A stretch of DNA of 64,000 nt from Pseudomonas oryzagri (GCF_020831405.1 NZ_JAJHPU010000031.1:62001-126000), one strand, 5' to 3'. Shown: positions 1-7,823, counted from the stretch's first letter. Notes: a model not told the origin generated them from the letters alone. A program made the numbers and translations.

Positions 1-217
1 GCTGGTCGATCAGGCGGGCCAGGGTGATCGGCTGCACCTCGAGCAGCTCGGCCAGCTCGACCTGCCGGCAGCCTTCGCGGCGGGCCACGTAGATCAGCGC
101 GCGCGCCTGGGCGAGGGTCAGCGTGCTGCCCTCCAGGCTCTGCTCGAAGCTGCGGCGCAGCAGGCGGGAAACGTCGGCGATCAGGAAGCCAAGGTTGTCG
201 TTGTGCAGCAGGGACAT
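1..217 (-). CDS. MarR-family transcriptional regulator, N-terminal part
   Basis: The gene runs off the left edge, so only the first 72 residues are visible. They read MSLLHNDNLGFLIADVSRLL and continue through LTLAQARALIYVARREGC and VELAELLEVQPITLARLIDQ. This is the N-terminal dimerisation helix followed by the first helices of a MarR/SlyA winged helix-turn-helix. MarR proteins are homodimeric repressors that usually bind palindromes overlapping their own promoter, and such a palindrome lies just upstream (232-266). The ligand and target genes cannot be deduced; the genes it would control may lie beyond the edge. The family call is fairly secure, specific function unknown. Confidence 0.75.
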   Translation of the reverse strand, partial: MSLLHNDNLGFLIADVSRLLRRSFEQSLEGSTLTLAQARALIYVARREGCRQVELAELLEVQPITLARLIDQ

Positions 218-231
218 GGGCACCTCGCAAA

Positions 232-266
232 TAGTAAGCACAGCTTACAATATGCATGGCTTACTA
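232..266. promoter_or_regulatory. Probable operator palindrome of the MarR-type regulator
   Basis: TAGTAAGC (232-239) and GCTTACTA (259-266) form a perfect 8-bp inverted repeat, and an extra GCTTAC half-site lies at 243-248 between them. The AT-rich stretch lies 15 to 49 bases upstream of the ATG of the MarR gene, where a promoter is expected. Autoregulation is inferred from position and family habit, not shown. Confidence 0.5.
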
Positions 267-292
267 AAACACCCCCGTCCGGCGCCGCAAAT

Positions 293-318
293 AAAAAGCC
301 CGAGGCAATGCCTCGGGC
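293..318 (-). terminator. Rho-independent terminator after the DedA gene
   Basis: A perfect 10-bp inverted repeat (GCCCGAGGCA at 298-307, TGCCTCGGGC at 309-318) is followed on the minus strand by a run of five T. It lies about 30 bases past the stop codon of the DedA gene. Confidence 0.8.
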
Positions 319-348
319 CGGGTAACGCGGGATGGGGCGGAAGCCGGA

Positions 349-957
349 TCAGGCCTCGGCGCCGGCACCCTTGTGGGTCACCAGGCGGTACAGGTAGATG
401 CCGACCACCACCAGCACCACCACCTTGGACAGCGGGTCGACGTAGTCGGCGACCAGCGCGTACTGGCCGTGCAGCAGGTAGCCGGCGGCGGTCAGCGCGC
501 CGGTCCACACCAGCGAGCCGAGGGTCGAGTAGAACAGGAAGGCGCGCAGCGGCATGGCGACCATGCCGGCGGGCACCGAGATCAGCGTGCGCACCGCCGG
601 CACCAGGCGGCCGAACAGGGTGGCCTGCCAGCCGTGGCGCTCGAACCACACGCAGGCGGTATCCACGTCGCGCGGCGACAGGGTCATCACCCGGCCGAAG
701 CGCCCGGCCATCTTCTTCAGCCGCGCGCTGCCGAAGAAGTAGCCGGCGTAGTACCAGGGCAGCGCGCCGAACACCGAGCCGGCGGTACCGGCCAGCAGCA
801 CGCCGACGGTGCTCAGCTCGCCCTTGGCGGCGGCGAAGCCGGCCAGCGGCATGATCAGCTCGGAGGGGATGGGCGGGAACACGTTTTCCGCCACCATCAG
901 CAGGAAGACGCCGAGGTAACCGGTCTGGGTGATGAAGTCGACGATGCCGTCAAACAT
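349..957 (-). CDS. DedA-family inner membrane protein
   Basis: The 202-residue protein has the features of the DedA/SNARE-associated family (PF09335). An N-terminal re-entrant segment carries the conserved acidic and proline motif ENVFPPIPSE (about residues 24-33). A central segment reads FGRLVPAVRTLISVPAG (about 114-130) with the characteristic arginines. Hydrophobic helices follow, and the C-terminus ends in a transmembrane segment. DedA proteins are inner-membrane half-transporter-like proteins; some members act as polyprenyl-phosphate or phospholipid flippases or support proton-motive-force homeostasis and envelope integrity. The substrate of this one is not evident. It is a single gene closed by a terminator and transcribed toward the MarR gene. 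Confidence 0.9.
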   Translation of the reverse strand: MFDGIVDFITQTGYLGVFLLMVAENVFPPIPSELIMPLAGFAAAKGELSTVGVLLAGTAGSVFGALPWYYAGYFFGSARLKKMAGRFGRVMTLSPRDVDTACVWFERHGWQATLFGRLVPAVRTLISVPAGMVAMPLRAFLFYSTLGSLVWTGALTAAGYLLHGQYALVADYVDPLSKVVVLVVVGIYLYRLVTHKGAGAEA

Positions 958-1035
958 GGGAAGGGGATCTCTTGCGCCTGGGTTGTCTGGGGGAGCCGCG
1001 CGGGGCGGGCGTGCCGATGATAGCAGGCGCGCCGC

Positions 1036-1968
1036 TCAGGCGAACCGCTCGCCGAGCAGGTCGAACAGCCGCTGGCGCTGGCCCGGTGCCTCGTTGACCA
1101 GGTGGTGGCGCGCGCCGGGCAGGATCAGCTGCTCGGCGCCGCGGAACTTGTCGCGCAGCACGTCGAGGTTGTGTCGCCAGTCGACCGTCATGTCGGCGTC
1201 GCCCTGGATGATCAGCGGCCGCTGCGCCGAGGCCGGCGCGTTCTCGATGCGCGGGATCCAGCGCGCCAGCGCGCCGACCCAGGCGGTGGGCAGGCTCTGC
1301 GCCTGCAGCGGGTCGCGGCGCACGAAGTCGAGGAAGGCGCTGTCGCTGGAGTTGTCGCTGTAGCGGCGGGCGACCTGGCTGACGAACGGACTGAGCAGCT
1401 GGTAGCTGAGCTTGGCGCGCTGCCAGGCGTGCGGGCGCACCAGCGGGGCGAGCAGCACGGTCTGGCCAAGGTCCGGGCGCGGCGCGCCGGTCAGCAGGTA
1501 GTCGAGCAGGATGGCGCCGCCGGTGCTCTGCCCGAACAGGTGCCAGGGCTGCGGCAGGTGCAGCAGCTCGGCGGCGCGCAGCAGCGCGGCGAGCACCGCC
1601 TGGTACTCGGCGAAGTCGTCGATGCTCGCCGGCACGCCCTCGGACAGGCCGTGGCCGGGCAGGTCGCAGGACAGCACGGCGAAGTTCATCGCCAGCGCCC
1701 AGTCGAACACGTGGCGGTACAGGCCCATGTGGTCGTAGTAGCCGTGCAGCAGCAACACGGTGGCGCGCGCGTCGTCGCGCCACCAGCCCTGCACGGCGAC
1801 GCGCCGCCCCTCGACTTCCACCCAGCCGAGGCGGCTGTGGATGTCGGGACGGTGCTGCAGGCCGTAGTAGCGGCGGTAGGCCTGCACCTGCGGGCCGCTC
1901 TCGGCCGCCGCGGTGGCCAGCGGCGGCAGTTGCCGGCGCAGGCGGTGGGGGTCGAAGGTTTCGCTCAT
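1036..1968 (-). CDS. Alpha/beta hydrolase (lysophospholipase-like, Hydrolase_4)
   Basis: This is a 310-residue cytoplasmic protein with no signal peptide. It has the oxyanion-hole strand turn LLLHGYYDH (about residues 73-81), the nucleophile elbow GQSTGG with the serine near residue 146, the acid in IIQGDADMTVDW and the histidine in LPGARHHLVNE near the C-terminus, so a complete Ser-Asp-His triad. The Hydrolase_4 (serine aminopeptidase S33, monoacylglycerol lipase-like) layout suggests an ester or lysophospholipid hydrolase; the substrate is unknown. It is divergent from the thioredoxin-like gene at 2076, with about 107 bases between them to hold both promoters. Confidence 0.88.
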   Translation of the reverse strand: MSETFDPHRLRRQLPPLATAAAESGPQVQAYRRYYGLQHRPDIHSRLGWVEVEGRRVAVQGWWRDDARATVLLLHGYYDHMGLYRHVFDWALAMNFAVLSCDLPGHGLSEGVPASIDDFAEYQAVLAALLRAAELLHLPQPWHLFGQSTGGAILLDYLLTGAPRPDLGQTVLLAPLVRPHAWQRAKLSYQLLSPFVSQVARRYSDNSSDSAFLDFVRRDPLQAQSLPTAWVGALARWIPRIENAPASAQRPLIIQGDADMTVDWRHNLDVLRDKFRGAEQLILPGARHHLVNEAPGQRQRLFDLLGERFA

Positions 1969-2075
1969 GAACTCGGCCGCAGGCGGCGGCTTGGGCTGAT
2001 GGATGGCTATGGTCGATCTTCAGACCGGCGACGCGACATGGCAAGCTTGGCCGTCATTTTCCGCCGGTTGCCCGC

Positions 2076-2639
2076 ATGTCCCGCCGCAAGCCCCTCGTCC
2101 TCGCCCTGCTCGCCCTCGTCTGCGCACTCGTGCTGGGCGGCCTCTACCAGTGGTACCAGGCGCGCTACATCCGCCCGTTCGGCGAGACCACCGTGCTGTT
2201 CGACGCCGCGACCCTGCGCCTGCCGGCCGAGCTGGCCGGGCCGGGCAGGATCCGCGTGGTGCACCTGTGGGACCCGCCCTGCCCGTGCAACGTCGGCAAC
2301 CAGCAGCATCTGGCCGAACTGCTCGCGCGCTTCGGCGACCGGGTGAGCTTCCACGTCTGGCAGAAGCCCGGCAGCCGTGGCCACCTGCCCGATACCCTAA
2401 AGGCCCTGCAGCCGCTGGCCGAGCTGCCCGGCGCGGAACAGCTGCCGGCCAGCCCGGCGGTGGCGATCTGGGACCAGGACGGCAAGCTGGCCTACCTCGG
2501 CCCGTACAGCGAGGGCGCCACCTGCACCTCGGCCAACAGCTTTATCGAGCCGGTGCTCGAGGCGCTGCTCGCCGGCCGGCCGGTGCGCAGCACCGGGGGC
2601 CTGGCGGTGGGCTGCTATTGTGCGTGGCAGGACGAGTGA
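2076..2639 (+). CDS. DUF6436 membrane-anchored thioredoxin-fold protein
   Basis: The 187-residue protein has an N-terminal hydrophobic anchor (about residues 7-24), then a periplasmic domain with the strand-turn VVHLWDPPCPCN. This resembles the redox strand of thioredoxin-fold proteins, but with a C-P-C arrangement instead of C-x-x-C. Further cysteines occur near the C-terminus (TCTSAN and VGCYCAW). These are the traits of a DUF6436 family I recall from Pseudomonas and relatives. A thiol-disulfide role is an inference from the fold and cysteines. The next gene starts 11 bases after its stop and is probably co-transcribed. Confidence 0.75.
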   Translation: MSRRKPLVLALLALVCALVLGGLYQWYQARYIRPFGETTVLFDAATLRLPAELAGPGRIRVVHLWDPPCPCNVGNQQHLAELLARFGDRVSFHVWQKPGSRGHLPDTLKALQPLAELPGAEQLPASPAVAIWDQDGKLAYLGPYSEGATCTSANSFIEPVLEALLAGRPVRSTGGLAVGCYCAWQDE

Positions 2640-2650
2640 GGAGCGCCGCC

Positions 2651-3100
2651 ATGCCGCTGATTCCCCCGCCGCTGCTGGTCGCGTTGTTCGGCGTCACGAT
2701 GTGGCAGCTCGCCGAGCACCTGCCGCTGGGCGGCTTCGCCTTCGCCGCGCAGCGCCCGCTGGCCGGCCTGCTACTGCTCGCCGGCCTCGCGCTGCTGGCC
2801 GCGGCGGCGTGGACGATGTTCAGGGCGCGCACCACGATCAATCCGCTCACCCCCGAGCGGGCCAGTCATCTGGTGACTTCGGGCGTATTCGCCGTGTCGC
2901 GCAACCCGATCTACCTGGGCGATGCACTGATCCTCGCCGCCCTGGCGCTCGGTTTCGGCAACGCGGTCAACTTCCTGCTGCTGCCGCTGTTCGTCTGGCT
3001 TATCGGCCGCGTGCAGATCGCGCCGGAGGAGCGTGCACTCGAGCGCCTGTTCGGTGAGGAGTACCGCGCCTACTGTGCGCGGGTCAGGCGCTGGTTGTAG
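2651..3100 (+). CDS. Isoprenylcysteine carboxyl methyltransferase-family (PEMT/ICMT-like) membrane protein
   Basis: The 149-residue protein has four hydrophobic segments and the family signature at the C-terminal half: LVTSGVFAVSRNPIYLG, then EERALERLFGEEYRAYCARV. This is the SAM-binding region of the ICMT/PEMT-like membrane methyltransferases. The start chosen is the ATG preceded by GAGGAG overlapping the stop of the upstream gene. Bacterial members are widespread and mostly uncharacterised; methylation of a lipid or small hydrophobic substrate is only an inference. It forms a two-gene unit with the thioredoxin-fold gene upstream and is followed by the repeat region. Confidence 0.85.
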   Translation: MPLIPPPLLVALFGVTMWQLAEHLPLGGFAFAAQRPLAGLLLLAGLALLAAAAWTMFRARTTINPLTPERASHLVTSGVFAVSRNPIYLGDALILAALALGFGNAVNFLLLPLFVWLIGRVQIAPEERALERLFGEEYRAYCARVRRWL

Positions 3101-3798
3101 GGCGGGTTAGCCGCGCAGCGGCGTAACCCACCGAGGATACCGCCACGCATCCCCTATTCCCGGCCGGGCCTCGCCCGTTGCCGGCCTGACGGCCGGTTGG
3201 TGGGTTACGGCCTGCGGCCTAACCCACCCTACGTCTTCCGCGCTGCCGTTCGTAGGGTGGAAAACTCGCGCAGCGATTTTCCACGCGGTGGCCGTCCGGA
3301 GGGTGACGATCCACGGGGCGGCCATCCGCCGGGTGGCGATCCACCGGGTGGCGATCCACGCGGTAGTTGTAGGGTGGATTAGCCGCGCAGCGGCGTAACC
3401 CACCAAGGATGCCGCCAGGCATCCCGCCTTGCCGGCCCGGTCTCTCCCGTTGCCGACCAAGCCTCTCCCGTTGCCGGCCTGGCGGCCGGTTGGTGGGTTA
3501 CGGCCTGCGGCCTAACCCACCCTACGCCGTCCCCGCGGCCGTTCGTAGGGTGGAAAACTCGCGCAGCGATTTTCCACGCGGTGGCCGTCCGGAGGGTGAC
3601 GATCCACGGGGCGGCCGGCCGCCGGCTGGCGATCCCCCGGGTGGCGATCCACGCGGTAGTTGTAGGGTGGGTTAGCCGCGCAGCGGCGTAACCCACCAAG
3701 GATGCCGCCAGGCATCCCCTATGGCCGACCAAGCCTCTCCCCTTGCCGGGCTGGCGGCCGGTTGGTGGGTTACGGCCTGCGGCCTGACCCACCCTACG
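3098..3798. repeat. Tandem non-coding repeat block, two full units and one partial
   Basis: The block TTAGCCGCGCAGCGGCGTAA followed by CCCACC recurs at 3107, 3379 and 3672, giving units of about 272 and 293 bases and a shorter third copy. Each full unit also holds a segment starting GTAGGGTGGAAAACTCGCGC and the mirrored segment GGTTGGTGGGTTACGGCCTG. Unit 1 contains a short internal repeat of GGGTGGCGATCCACC type (about 3330-3362). The arms are palindromic, so each unit can fold. Frames through it are low-complexity and repeat from unit to unit, so no gene is called. It separates convergent genes. Confidence 0.85.
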
Positions 3799-3810
3799 CT
3801 ATCCCCTGCC

Positions 3811-4770
3811 TCAGAGCTTTTCCAGGCAACCGGCCAGGCCGTCGCCGAGCTGCTCCAGCAACCGTTCGTAGCTGCCCGCCTCCGCCTTCAGGTCGAAGCC
3901 CAGCGCGTCCAGCTCGGCCAGATGCACCGGCAGGCCATCGCTGAGGGTCTGCGCCAGGCGCGGCTGCAGCGGCGGCTCGCTGAACACGCAGCTCGGTCCG
4001 GCGGCCTTGAGTTGCGCGCGCATCGCGGCGACGTGGCGGGCGCCCGGCTGCACCTCGGCGCCCAGCGCGAACACCCCGGCGTGGCGCAGGCCGTAGGCCT
4101 CCTCGAAGTAGTCGAAGGCCTCGTGGAAGACGAAGAACGGCTTGTCCTTGAGCGGCGCCAGGCGCGCCTTGAGCCGGCCGTCGGCGGCGCTCAGGCGTTG
4201 CTCGAAGGCGGCCAGGTTGGCCTGGTAGCGCGCGGCGTTGGCCGGGTCGGCCTTGGCCAGATCCGCGGCCATGCGCGCGGCGATCGCCCGCGCGTTGGCC
4301 GGCAGCAGCCACAGGTGGGCGTCCAGGGTGCCCGGACGATGGGCCTGGTCGTGGCCGCTGTCCTCGGCGTCATCGTCGTCGTGGTGTTCCTCCCCGGCAT
4401 GCTCCTCGTCGTCGTGGCGATGCTCCGCGCCGAAGCGGCGCAGGTGCAGGTCGGACAATTCCTGCACCGCCAGGGTCGGCGCCCGGCGGCCCTCCAGCAC
4501 GCGCGGCAGGAAGGCCTCGAGGTCGGGGCCGATCCAGTACAGCAGGTCGGCCTCGCCCACCCGGCGCACGTCGGAGGGGCGCAGTGCGTAGTGGTGCGGC
4601 GAGGCGCCCGGCGGCAGCAGCACGTCGGGCGTGCCGGCGCCGTCCTGCACGGCGGCGGCGATCAGCTGCAGCGGCTTGATGCTGGTCAGCACGCGCACCT
4701 CGGCGTGCGCCGGGGCGGCCACGAGCCAGGCGAGGGCGGCGGCGGACAACAGGGACAGGCGTGGGCGCAC
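3811..4770 (-). CDS. znuA: Zinc ABC transporter, periplasmic zinc-binding protein ZnuA
   Basis: This is a periplasmic zinc chaperone of the cluster A-I family. It delivers Zn(II) to ZnuB/ZnuC in the inner membrane. It has a signal peptide (RPRLSLLSAAALAWLV, ending APAHA), the metal-site context ASPHHYALRPSDV, a His/Asp-rich flexible loop (HRHDDEEHAGEEHHDDDD) typical of ZnuA, and later ligands in DAHLWLLP and FHEAFDYF. The start is placed at GTG 4770, giving 319 residues. A longer frame from ATG 4812 would run through the Zur box and add residues before an otherwise normal signal peptide. GAGAGAG precedes the GTG. It is divergent from zur-znuC-znuB and should be induced in zinc starvation. Confidence 0.92.
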   Translation of the reverse strand: MRPRLSLLSAAALAWLVAAPAHAEVRVLTSIKPLQLIAAAVQDGAGTPDVLLPPGASPHHYALRPSDVRRVGEADLLYWIGPDLEAFLPRVLEGRRAPTLAVQELSDLHLRRFGAEHRHDDEEHAGEEHHDDDDAEDSGHDQAHRPGTLDAHLWLLPANARAIAARMAADLAKADPANAARYQANLAAFEQRLSAADGRLKARLAPLKDKPFFVFHEAFDYFEEAYGLRHAGVFALGAEVQPGARHVAAMRAQLKAAGPSCVFSEPPLQPRLAQTLSDGLPVHLAELDALGFDLKAEAGSYERLLEQLGDGLAGCLEKL

Positions 4771-4796
4771 GACAATGCTCTCTCTCGAGGAATAAG

Positions 4797-4811
4797 TGTT
4801 ATACAATAACA
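4797..4811. promoter_or_regulatory. Zur box between znuA and zur
   Basis: TGTTAT-ACA-ATAACA is a perfect 6-3-6 palindrome in the 65-base gap between the chosen znuA start and zur. It matches the AT-rich GTTATA/ATAAC core typical of Zur operators in proteobacteria. Binding of Zn-loaded Zur here would repress both divergent units. Confidence 0.8.
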
Positions 4812-4835
4812 TCCCTTTGCTCCGGATGTGCCACC

Positions 4836-5321
4836 ATGGCGACCACCCCGCTGGCCTGTCACCCTCACGACCACAGCCATTGCGTAAGCGCGGCGCTGGC
4901 CGCCGCCGACGCCGTGTGCGCGCGCAGCGGCGCGCGCCTGACCGCCCTGCGCCGGCGCGTGCTGGAGCTGGTCTGGCAGAGCCACCGGCCGCTCGGCGCC
5001 TACGACATCCTCGGCGTGCTGAGCGCCGAGGACGGCCGCCGCGCCGCGCCGCCCACCGTGTACCGCGCGCTCGACTTCCTCCTCGAGCACGGCCTGATCC
5101 ACCGCCTGGCCTCGCTGAACGCCTTTATCGGCTGCAACCACCCGGGGCAGAGCCACCAGGGTCACTTCTTCATCTGCCGGCAGTGCAGCACCGCCATCGA
5201 GGTGGAGCAGCCGGCGATCGGCGCGGCCATCCACGCGGCCGCCGCCGAGGTCGGCTTCGCCGCGGAGAGCCAGATGGTCGAGGTGGTCGGCCTGTGCGCG
5301 CAGTGCCGGGAGGCCGCATGA
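4836..5321 (+). CDS. zur: Zinc uptake regulator Zur (Fur family)
   Basis: The 161-residue protein has the Fur-family layout: an N-terminal winged helix ([20 protein letters not shown] and [20 protein letters not shown]) and a C-terminal dimerisation domain. Metal-binding motifs are [11 protein letters not shown] and the final CAQC pair, the structural zinc cysteines. An unusual His-rich start (HPHDHSH) adds possible ligands. With zinc it represses zinc-uptake genes. The start is the ATG 25 bases after the Zur box. The stop overlaps the znuC ATG (ATGA), so it heads the zur-znuC-znuB operon and is probably autoregulated. The order matches the np20/znu locus of P. aeruginosa. Confidence 0.93.
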   Translation: MATTPLACHPHDHSHCVSAALAAADAVCARSGARLTALRRRVLELVWQSHRPLGAYDILGVLSAEDGRRAAPPTVYRALDFLLEHGLIHRLASLNAFIGCNHPGQSHQGHFFICRQCSTAIEVEQPAIGAAIHAAAAEVGFAAESQMVEVVGLCAQCREAA

Positions 5322-6091
5322 GCGAGCCGCTGATCCGCCTCGACGGGGTCGGCGTCGCCTTCGCCGGCGCCGACGTGCTGCAGGACGTGCAGCTGGAGCT
5401 GCAGGCCGGCGAGATCGTCACCCTGATCGGCCCCAACGGCGCCGGCAAGACCACCCTGGTGCGCGTGGTGCTCGGCCTGCTCGCCCCGCACAGCGGCAGC
5501 GTATGGCGCCGCGACAGGCTGCGCATCGGCTACATGCCGCAGAAGCTGCAGGTCGAGCCGACCCTGCCGCTGTCGGTGCTGCGCTTCCTGCGCCTGGTGC
5601 CCGGCGTCGACCGCGCCCGCGCCCTCGAGGCGCTCGGCGAGGTGGGCGCCAGCAAGGTGATCGACAGCCCGCTGCAGAAGATCTCCGGCGGCGAGCTGCA
5701 GCGCGTGCTGCTGGCCCGCGCCCTGCTCCGCCAGCCGGAACTGCTGGTACTCGACGAGCCGGTGCAGGGCGTCGACATCGCCGGGCAGAGCGAGCTGTAC
5801 CGGCTGATCGGCCGCCTGCGCAAGCGCCATGGCTGCGGCGTGCTGATGGTTTCCCACGACCTGCACCTGGTGATGAGCGCCACCGACCGGGTGGTCTGCC
5901 TGAACCGCCACGTGTGCTGCTCCGGGCATCCCGAGCAGGTCAGCAGCGACCCGGTGTTCCGCGAGCTGTTCGGCAACGACGCGCGCAGCCTGGCGATCTA
6001 CCACCACCAGCACGACCACCAGCACGACCTCCACGGCAGCGTGGTGCTGCGCCCCCAACCCCACGTCCACGGCCCGAACTGCAAGCACTGA
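5318..6091 (+). CDS. znuC: Zinc ABC transporter, ATP-binding protein ZnuC
   Basis: This is a 257-residue cytoplasmic ATPase powering zinc import with ZnuA and ZnuB. Walker A is GPNGAGKTT (about residues 37-45), the ABC signature is ISGGELQRV, Walker B is [10 protein letters not shown] and the H-loop lies in [10 protein letters not shown]. The C-terminal tail is rich in histidine ([10 protein letters not shown], then [10 protein letters not shown]), as common in ZnuC proteins, where it may buffer or sense zinc. The start overlaps the zur stop by four bases, and znuB begins two bases after its stop, so the three are translationally linked. Confidence 0.95.
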   Translation: MSEPLIRLDGVGVAFAGADVLQDVQLELQAGEIVTLIGPNGAGKTTLVRVVLGLLAPHSGSVWRRDRLRIGYMPQKLQVEPTLPLSVLRFLRLVPGVDRARALEALGEVGASKVIDSPLQKISGGELQRVLLARALLRQPELLVLDEPVQGVDIAGQSELYRLIGRLRKRHGCGVLMVSHDLHLVMSATDRVVCLNRHVCCSGHPEQVSSDPVFRELFGNDARSLAIYHHQHDHQHDLHGSVVLRPQPHVHGPNCKH

Positions 6092-6092
6092 C

Positions 6093-6878
6093 ATGCCCGA
6101 CTTCCTGCTCAACGCATTGCTCGCCGGGCTCGCCCTGGCGCTGGTCGCCGGACCGCTCGGCTCCTTCGTGGTCTGGCGGCGCATGGCCTACTTCGGCGAC
6201 ACCCTCGCCCACGCCGCGCTGCTCGGCGTGGCGCTGGGTTTCCTGCTCGACGTCAGCCCGACCCTGGCGGTGACCGTCGGCTGCATCATCCTCGCCGTGC
6301 TGCTGGTGGTCCTCCAGCAGCGCCAGCCGCTGGCCGCCGACACCCTGCTCGGCATCCTCGCCCACAGCACGCTGTCGCTGGGCCTGGTCACCGTCAGCTT
6401 CCTCGACGCGGTGCGCGTCGACCTGATGGCCTACCTGTTCGGCGACCTGCTGGCGGTGGGCACCGGCGACCTCGCCTGGATCGTCGCCGGCAGCGCGCTG
6501 GTGCTCGGCGTGCTGGCCTGGCTGTGGCGCCCGCTGCTGGCGCTCACCGTGCACGAGGAGCTGGCGCGGGTCGAGGGCCTGCCGGTCGGCGCCCTGCGCC
6601 TGGCGCTGATGCTCTTGATCGCGGTGGTGATCGCCGTGGCGATGAAGATCGTCGGCGTGCTGCTGATCACCTCGCTGCTGATCATTCCCGCCGCCAGCGC
6701 CCAGCGCCACGCGAAAAGCCCCGAGCAGATGGCCGCCGGCGCCAGTCTGACCGGCCTGGTCGCGGTGTGCGCCGGCCTCGCCCTGTCCTGGTACCAGGAC
6801 ACCCCGGCCGGGCCGTCCATCGTGGTGAGCGCCGCCGCGCTGTTCCTGCTGAGCTTCCTGCTGCCGCGCCGGGCCTGA
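6093..6878 (+). CDS. znuB: Zinc ABC transporter, permease ZnuB
   Basis: The 261-residue integral membrane protein is of the ABC-3 family (PF00950), the permease of the zinc importer. About eight hydrophobic segments are visible, starting with FLLNALLAGLALALVAGPLG and the family motif WRRMAYFGDTLAHAALLGVA. The conserved stretch KIVGVLLITSLLIIPAASA lies near residues 186-204. It is the last gene of zur-znuC-znuB. Length and order are normal for the family. Confidence 0.94.
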   Translation: MPDFLLNALLAGLALALVAGPLGSFVVWRRMAYFGDTLAHAALLGVALGFLLDVSPTLAVTVGCIILAVLLVVLQQRQPLAADTLLGILAHSTLSLGLVTVSFLDAVRVDLMAYLFGDLLAVGTGDLAWIVAGSALVLGVLAWLWRPLLALTVHEELARVEGLPVGALRLALMLLIAVVIAVAMKIVGVLLITSLLIIPAASAQRHAKSPEQMAAGASLTGLVAVCAGLALSWYQDTPAGPSIVVSAAALFLLSFLLPRRA

Positions 6879-6911
6879 GCCGCCCGGCGACGGGACAGCG
6901 GCCCCGACGCT

Positions 6912-7271
6912 TCACACCTCCAGCGCGTCGCCCACCTCGGCCAGCTTGCGCCGCGCCAGGGCCAGGTTGGCCTTCGACTTGTCCAGCACATAGTAGGCGA
7001 ACAGGTCGCTGGCCTTGGCCAGCGGGCGGATCAGGTGGTACTGCTTGCCGAGGGTGATCAGGATGTCGTCGATGCTGTCGTCCAGGCCGAGCATCTGCAT
7101 GGTCTTCACCTTGCTGCGCATCACCTCGGTATTGCCGCCCGCGGCCAGCTCCAGGTCGAGGCCGCCGCCGGCCGCCCCCAGCAGCATGCCGCTGCCGTAG
7201 TCGACCACCGCGCAGGCCTGGGCGCCGTCGATGCTCATCAGTTGTTCCAGGCTGTCGTTGATTGCGCTCAT
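6912..7271 (-). CDS. Roadblock/LC7-domain protein, distal gene of a pair
   Basis: The 119-residue soluble protein begins MSAINDSLEQLMSIDGAQAC and continues VVDYGSGMLLG, the beta-strand pattern of the Roadblock/LC7 fold (PF03259 type). This is followed by a helix region ending KANLALARRKLAEVGDALEV. Roadblock/LC7 proteins in bacteria often act as GTPase-activating or scaffold partners of MglA-like small GTPases. None is encoded nearby, so the role is open. The start overlaps the stop of the second Roadblock gene by four bases, so the two are co-translated. Confidence is good for the fold, low for function. Confidence 0.75.
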   Translation of the reverse strand: MSAINDSLEQLMSIDGAQACAVVDYGSGMLLGAAGGGLDLELAAGGNTEVMRSKVKTMQMLGLDDSIDDILITLGKQYHLIRPLAKASDLFAYYVLDKSKANLALARRKLAEVGDALEV

Positions 7272-7723
7272 TGCTCTCTCTCGCTTGTGGTTGGCGCGCC
7301 GCTCCCCGGCGCGCTCAGGGATTCGCCCAGGGCACGGGCGGCCTTCTTCACCGCCCACAGGGCATAGCCGGGATTGCTGTTCTCGCCGGTCACCACCAGC
7401 AGGACCATCGGGGTGATGCCGTTGACCACCTGGCGGCACAGCACCAGTCCCGCGGCGGACTCGATCAGCGCGCTTTCCTGTGCGCCCAGTGCCAGCTCCT
7501 GCACCAGGCGCTGGCCGAGGGCGTCGAGTGCCGCGCCCAGCGCGGTGATGCGCCGGCCTTCCTGGGCCTCCAGGCCGATGCAGGCCAGCGGGAAGCCGCT
7601 GGCCGAGGCGACGATGGCCACGCGCAGTCCATCCATCGTGCCGGCCAGCTCGGCCAGCTGCTGCTGGCAGACGGTCTTCAGCCGGGGCTCCCGGCCCCGG
7701 GGCGCATCAGCAGACATGTTCAT
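7268..7723 (-). CDS. Roadblock/LC7-domain protein, promoter-proximal gene of a pair
   Basis: The 151-residue protein is also predicted to have the Roadblock/LC7 fold. It has an N-terminal helix (LKTVCQQQLAELAGTMDGLR), strands VAIVASASGFPLACIG, a long helix around ALGAALDALGQRLVQELALG, and strands ESALIESAAGLVLCRQVV and PMVLLVVTG. The C-terminal tail is polar and probably disordered. It is the first gene of the two-gene unit. The perfect inverted repeat at 7785-7823 lies 62 bases upstream of the start and is a candidate operator. The two proteins may form a heterodimer, an inference from their pairing. Confidence 0.68.
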   Translation of the reverse strand: MNMSADAPRGREPRLKTVCQQQLAELAGTMDGLRVAIVASASGFPLACIGLEAQEGRRITALGAALDALGQRLVQELALGAQESALIESAAGLVLCRQVVNGITPMVLLVVTGENSNPGYALWAVKKAARALGESLSAPGSGAPTTSEREQ

Positions 7724-7784
7724 GGCAGTCCCTCATCCGGCCTGTGGCAGGTGCAAGCGGGCGACGCGATGCGTCGCACCAAAA

Positions 7785-7823
7785 CCTATACAAGAATATT
7801 TAAATGGACAGATATTGTATAGG
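7785..7823. promoter_or_regulatory. Long-spaced perfect inverted repeat upstream of the Roadblock pair
   Basis: CCTATACAA (7785-7793) and TTGTATAGG (7815-7823) are a perfect 9-bp inverted repeat with a 21-base AT-rich spacer, in an otherwise GC-rich gap between divergent genes. The arms are two helical turns apart on centre, suiting a dimeric regulator. The regulator is unknown; the site could serve either flanking gene. Confidence 0.5.

Noticed and set aside
3107-3792. Several 60-140 codon frames in the tandem repeat block
   Set aside because: They repeat from unit to unit, have skewed Pro/Arg/Gly content and no ribosome site; the DNA is palindromic repeat.
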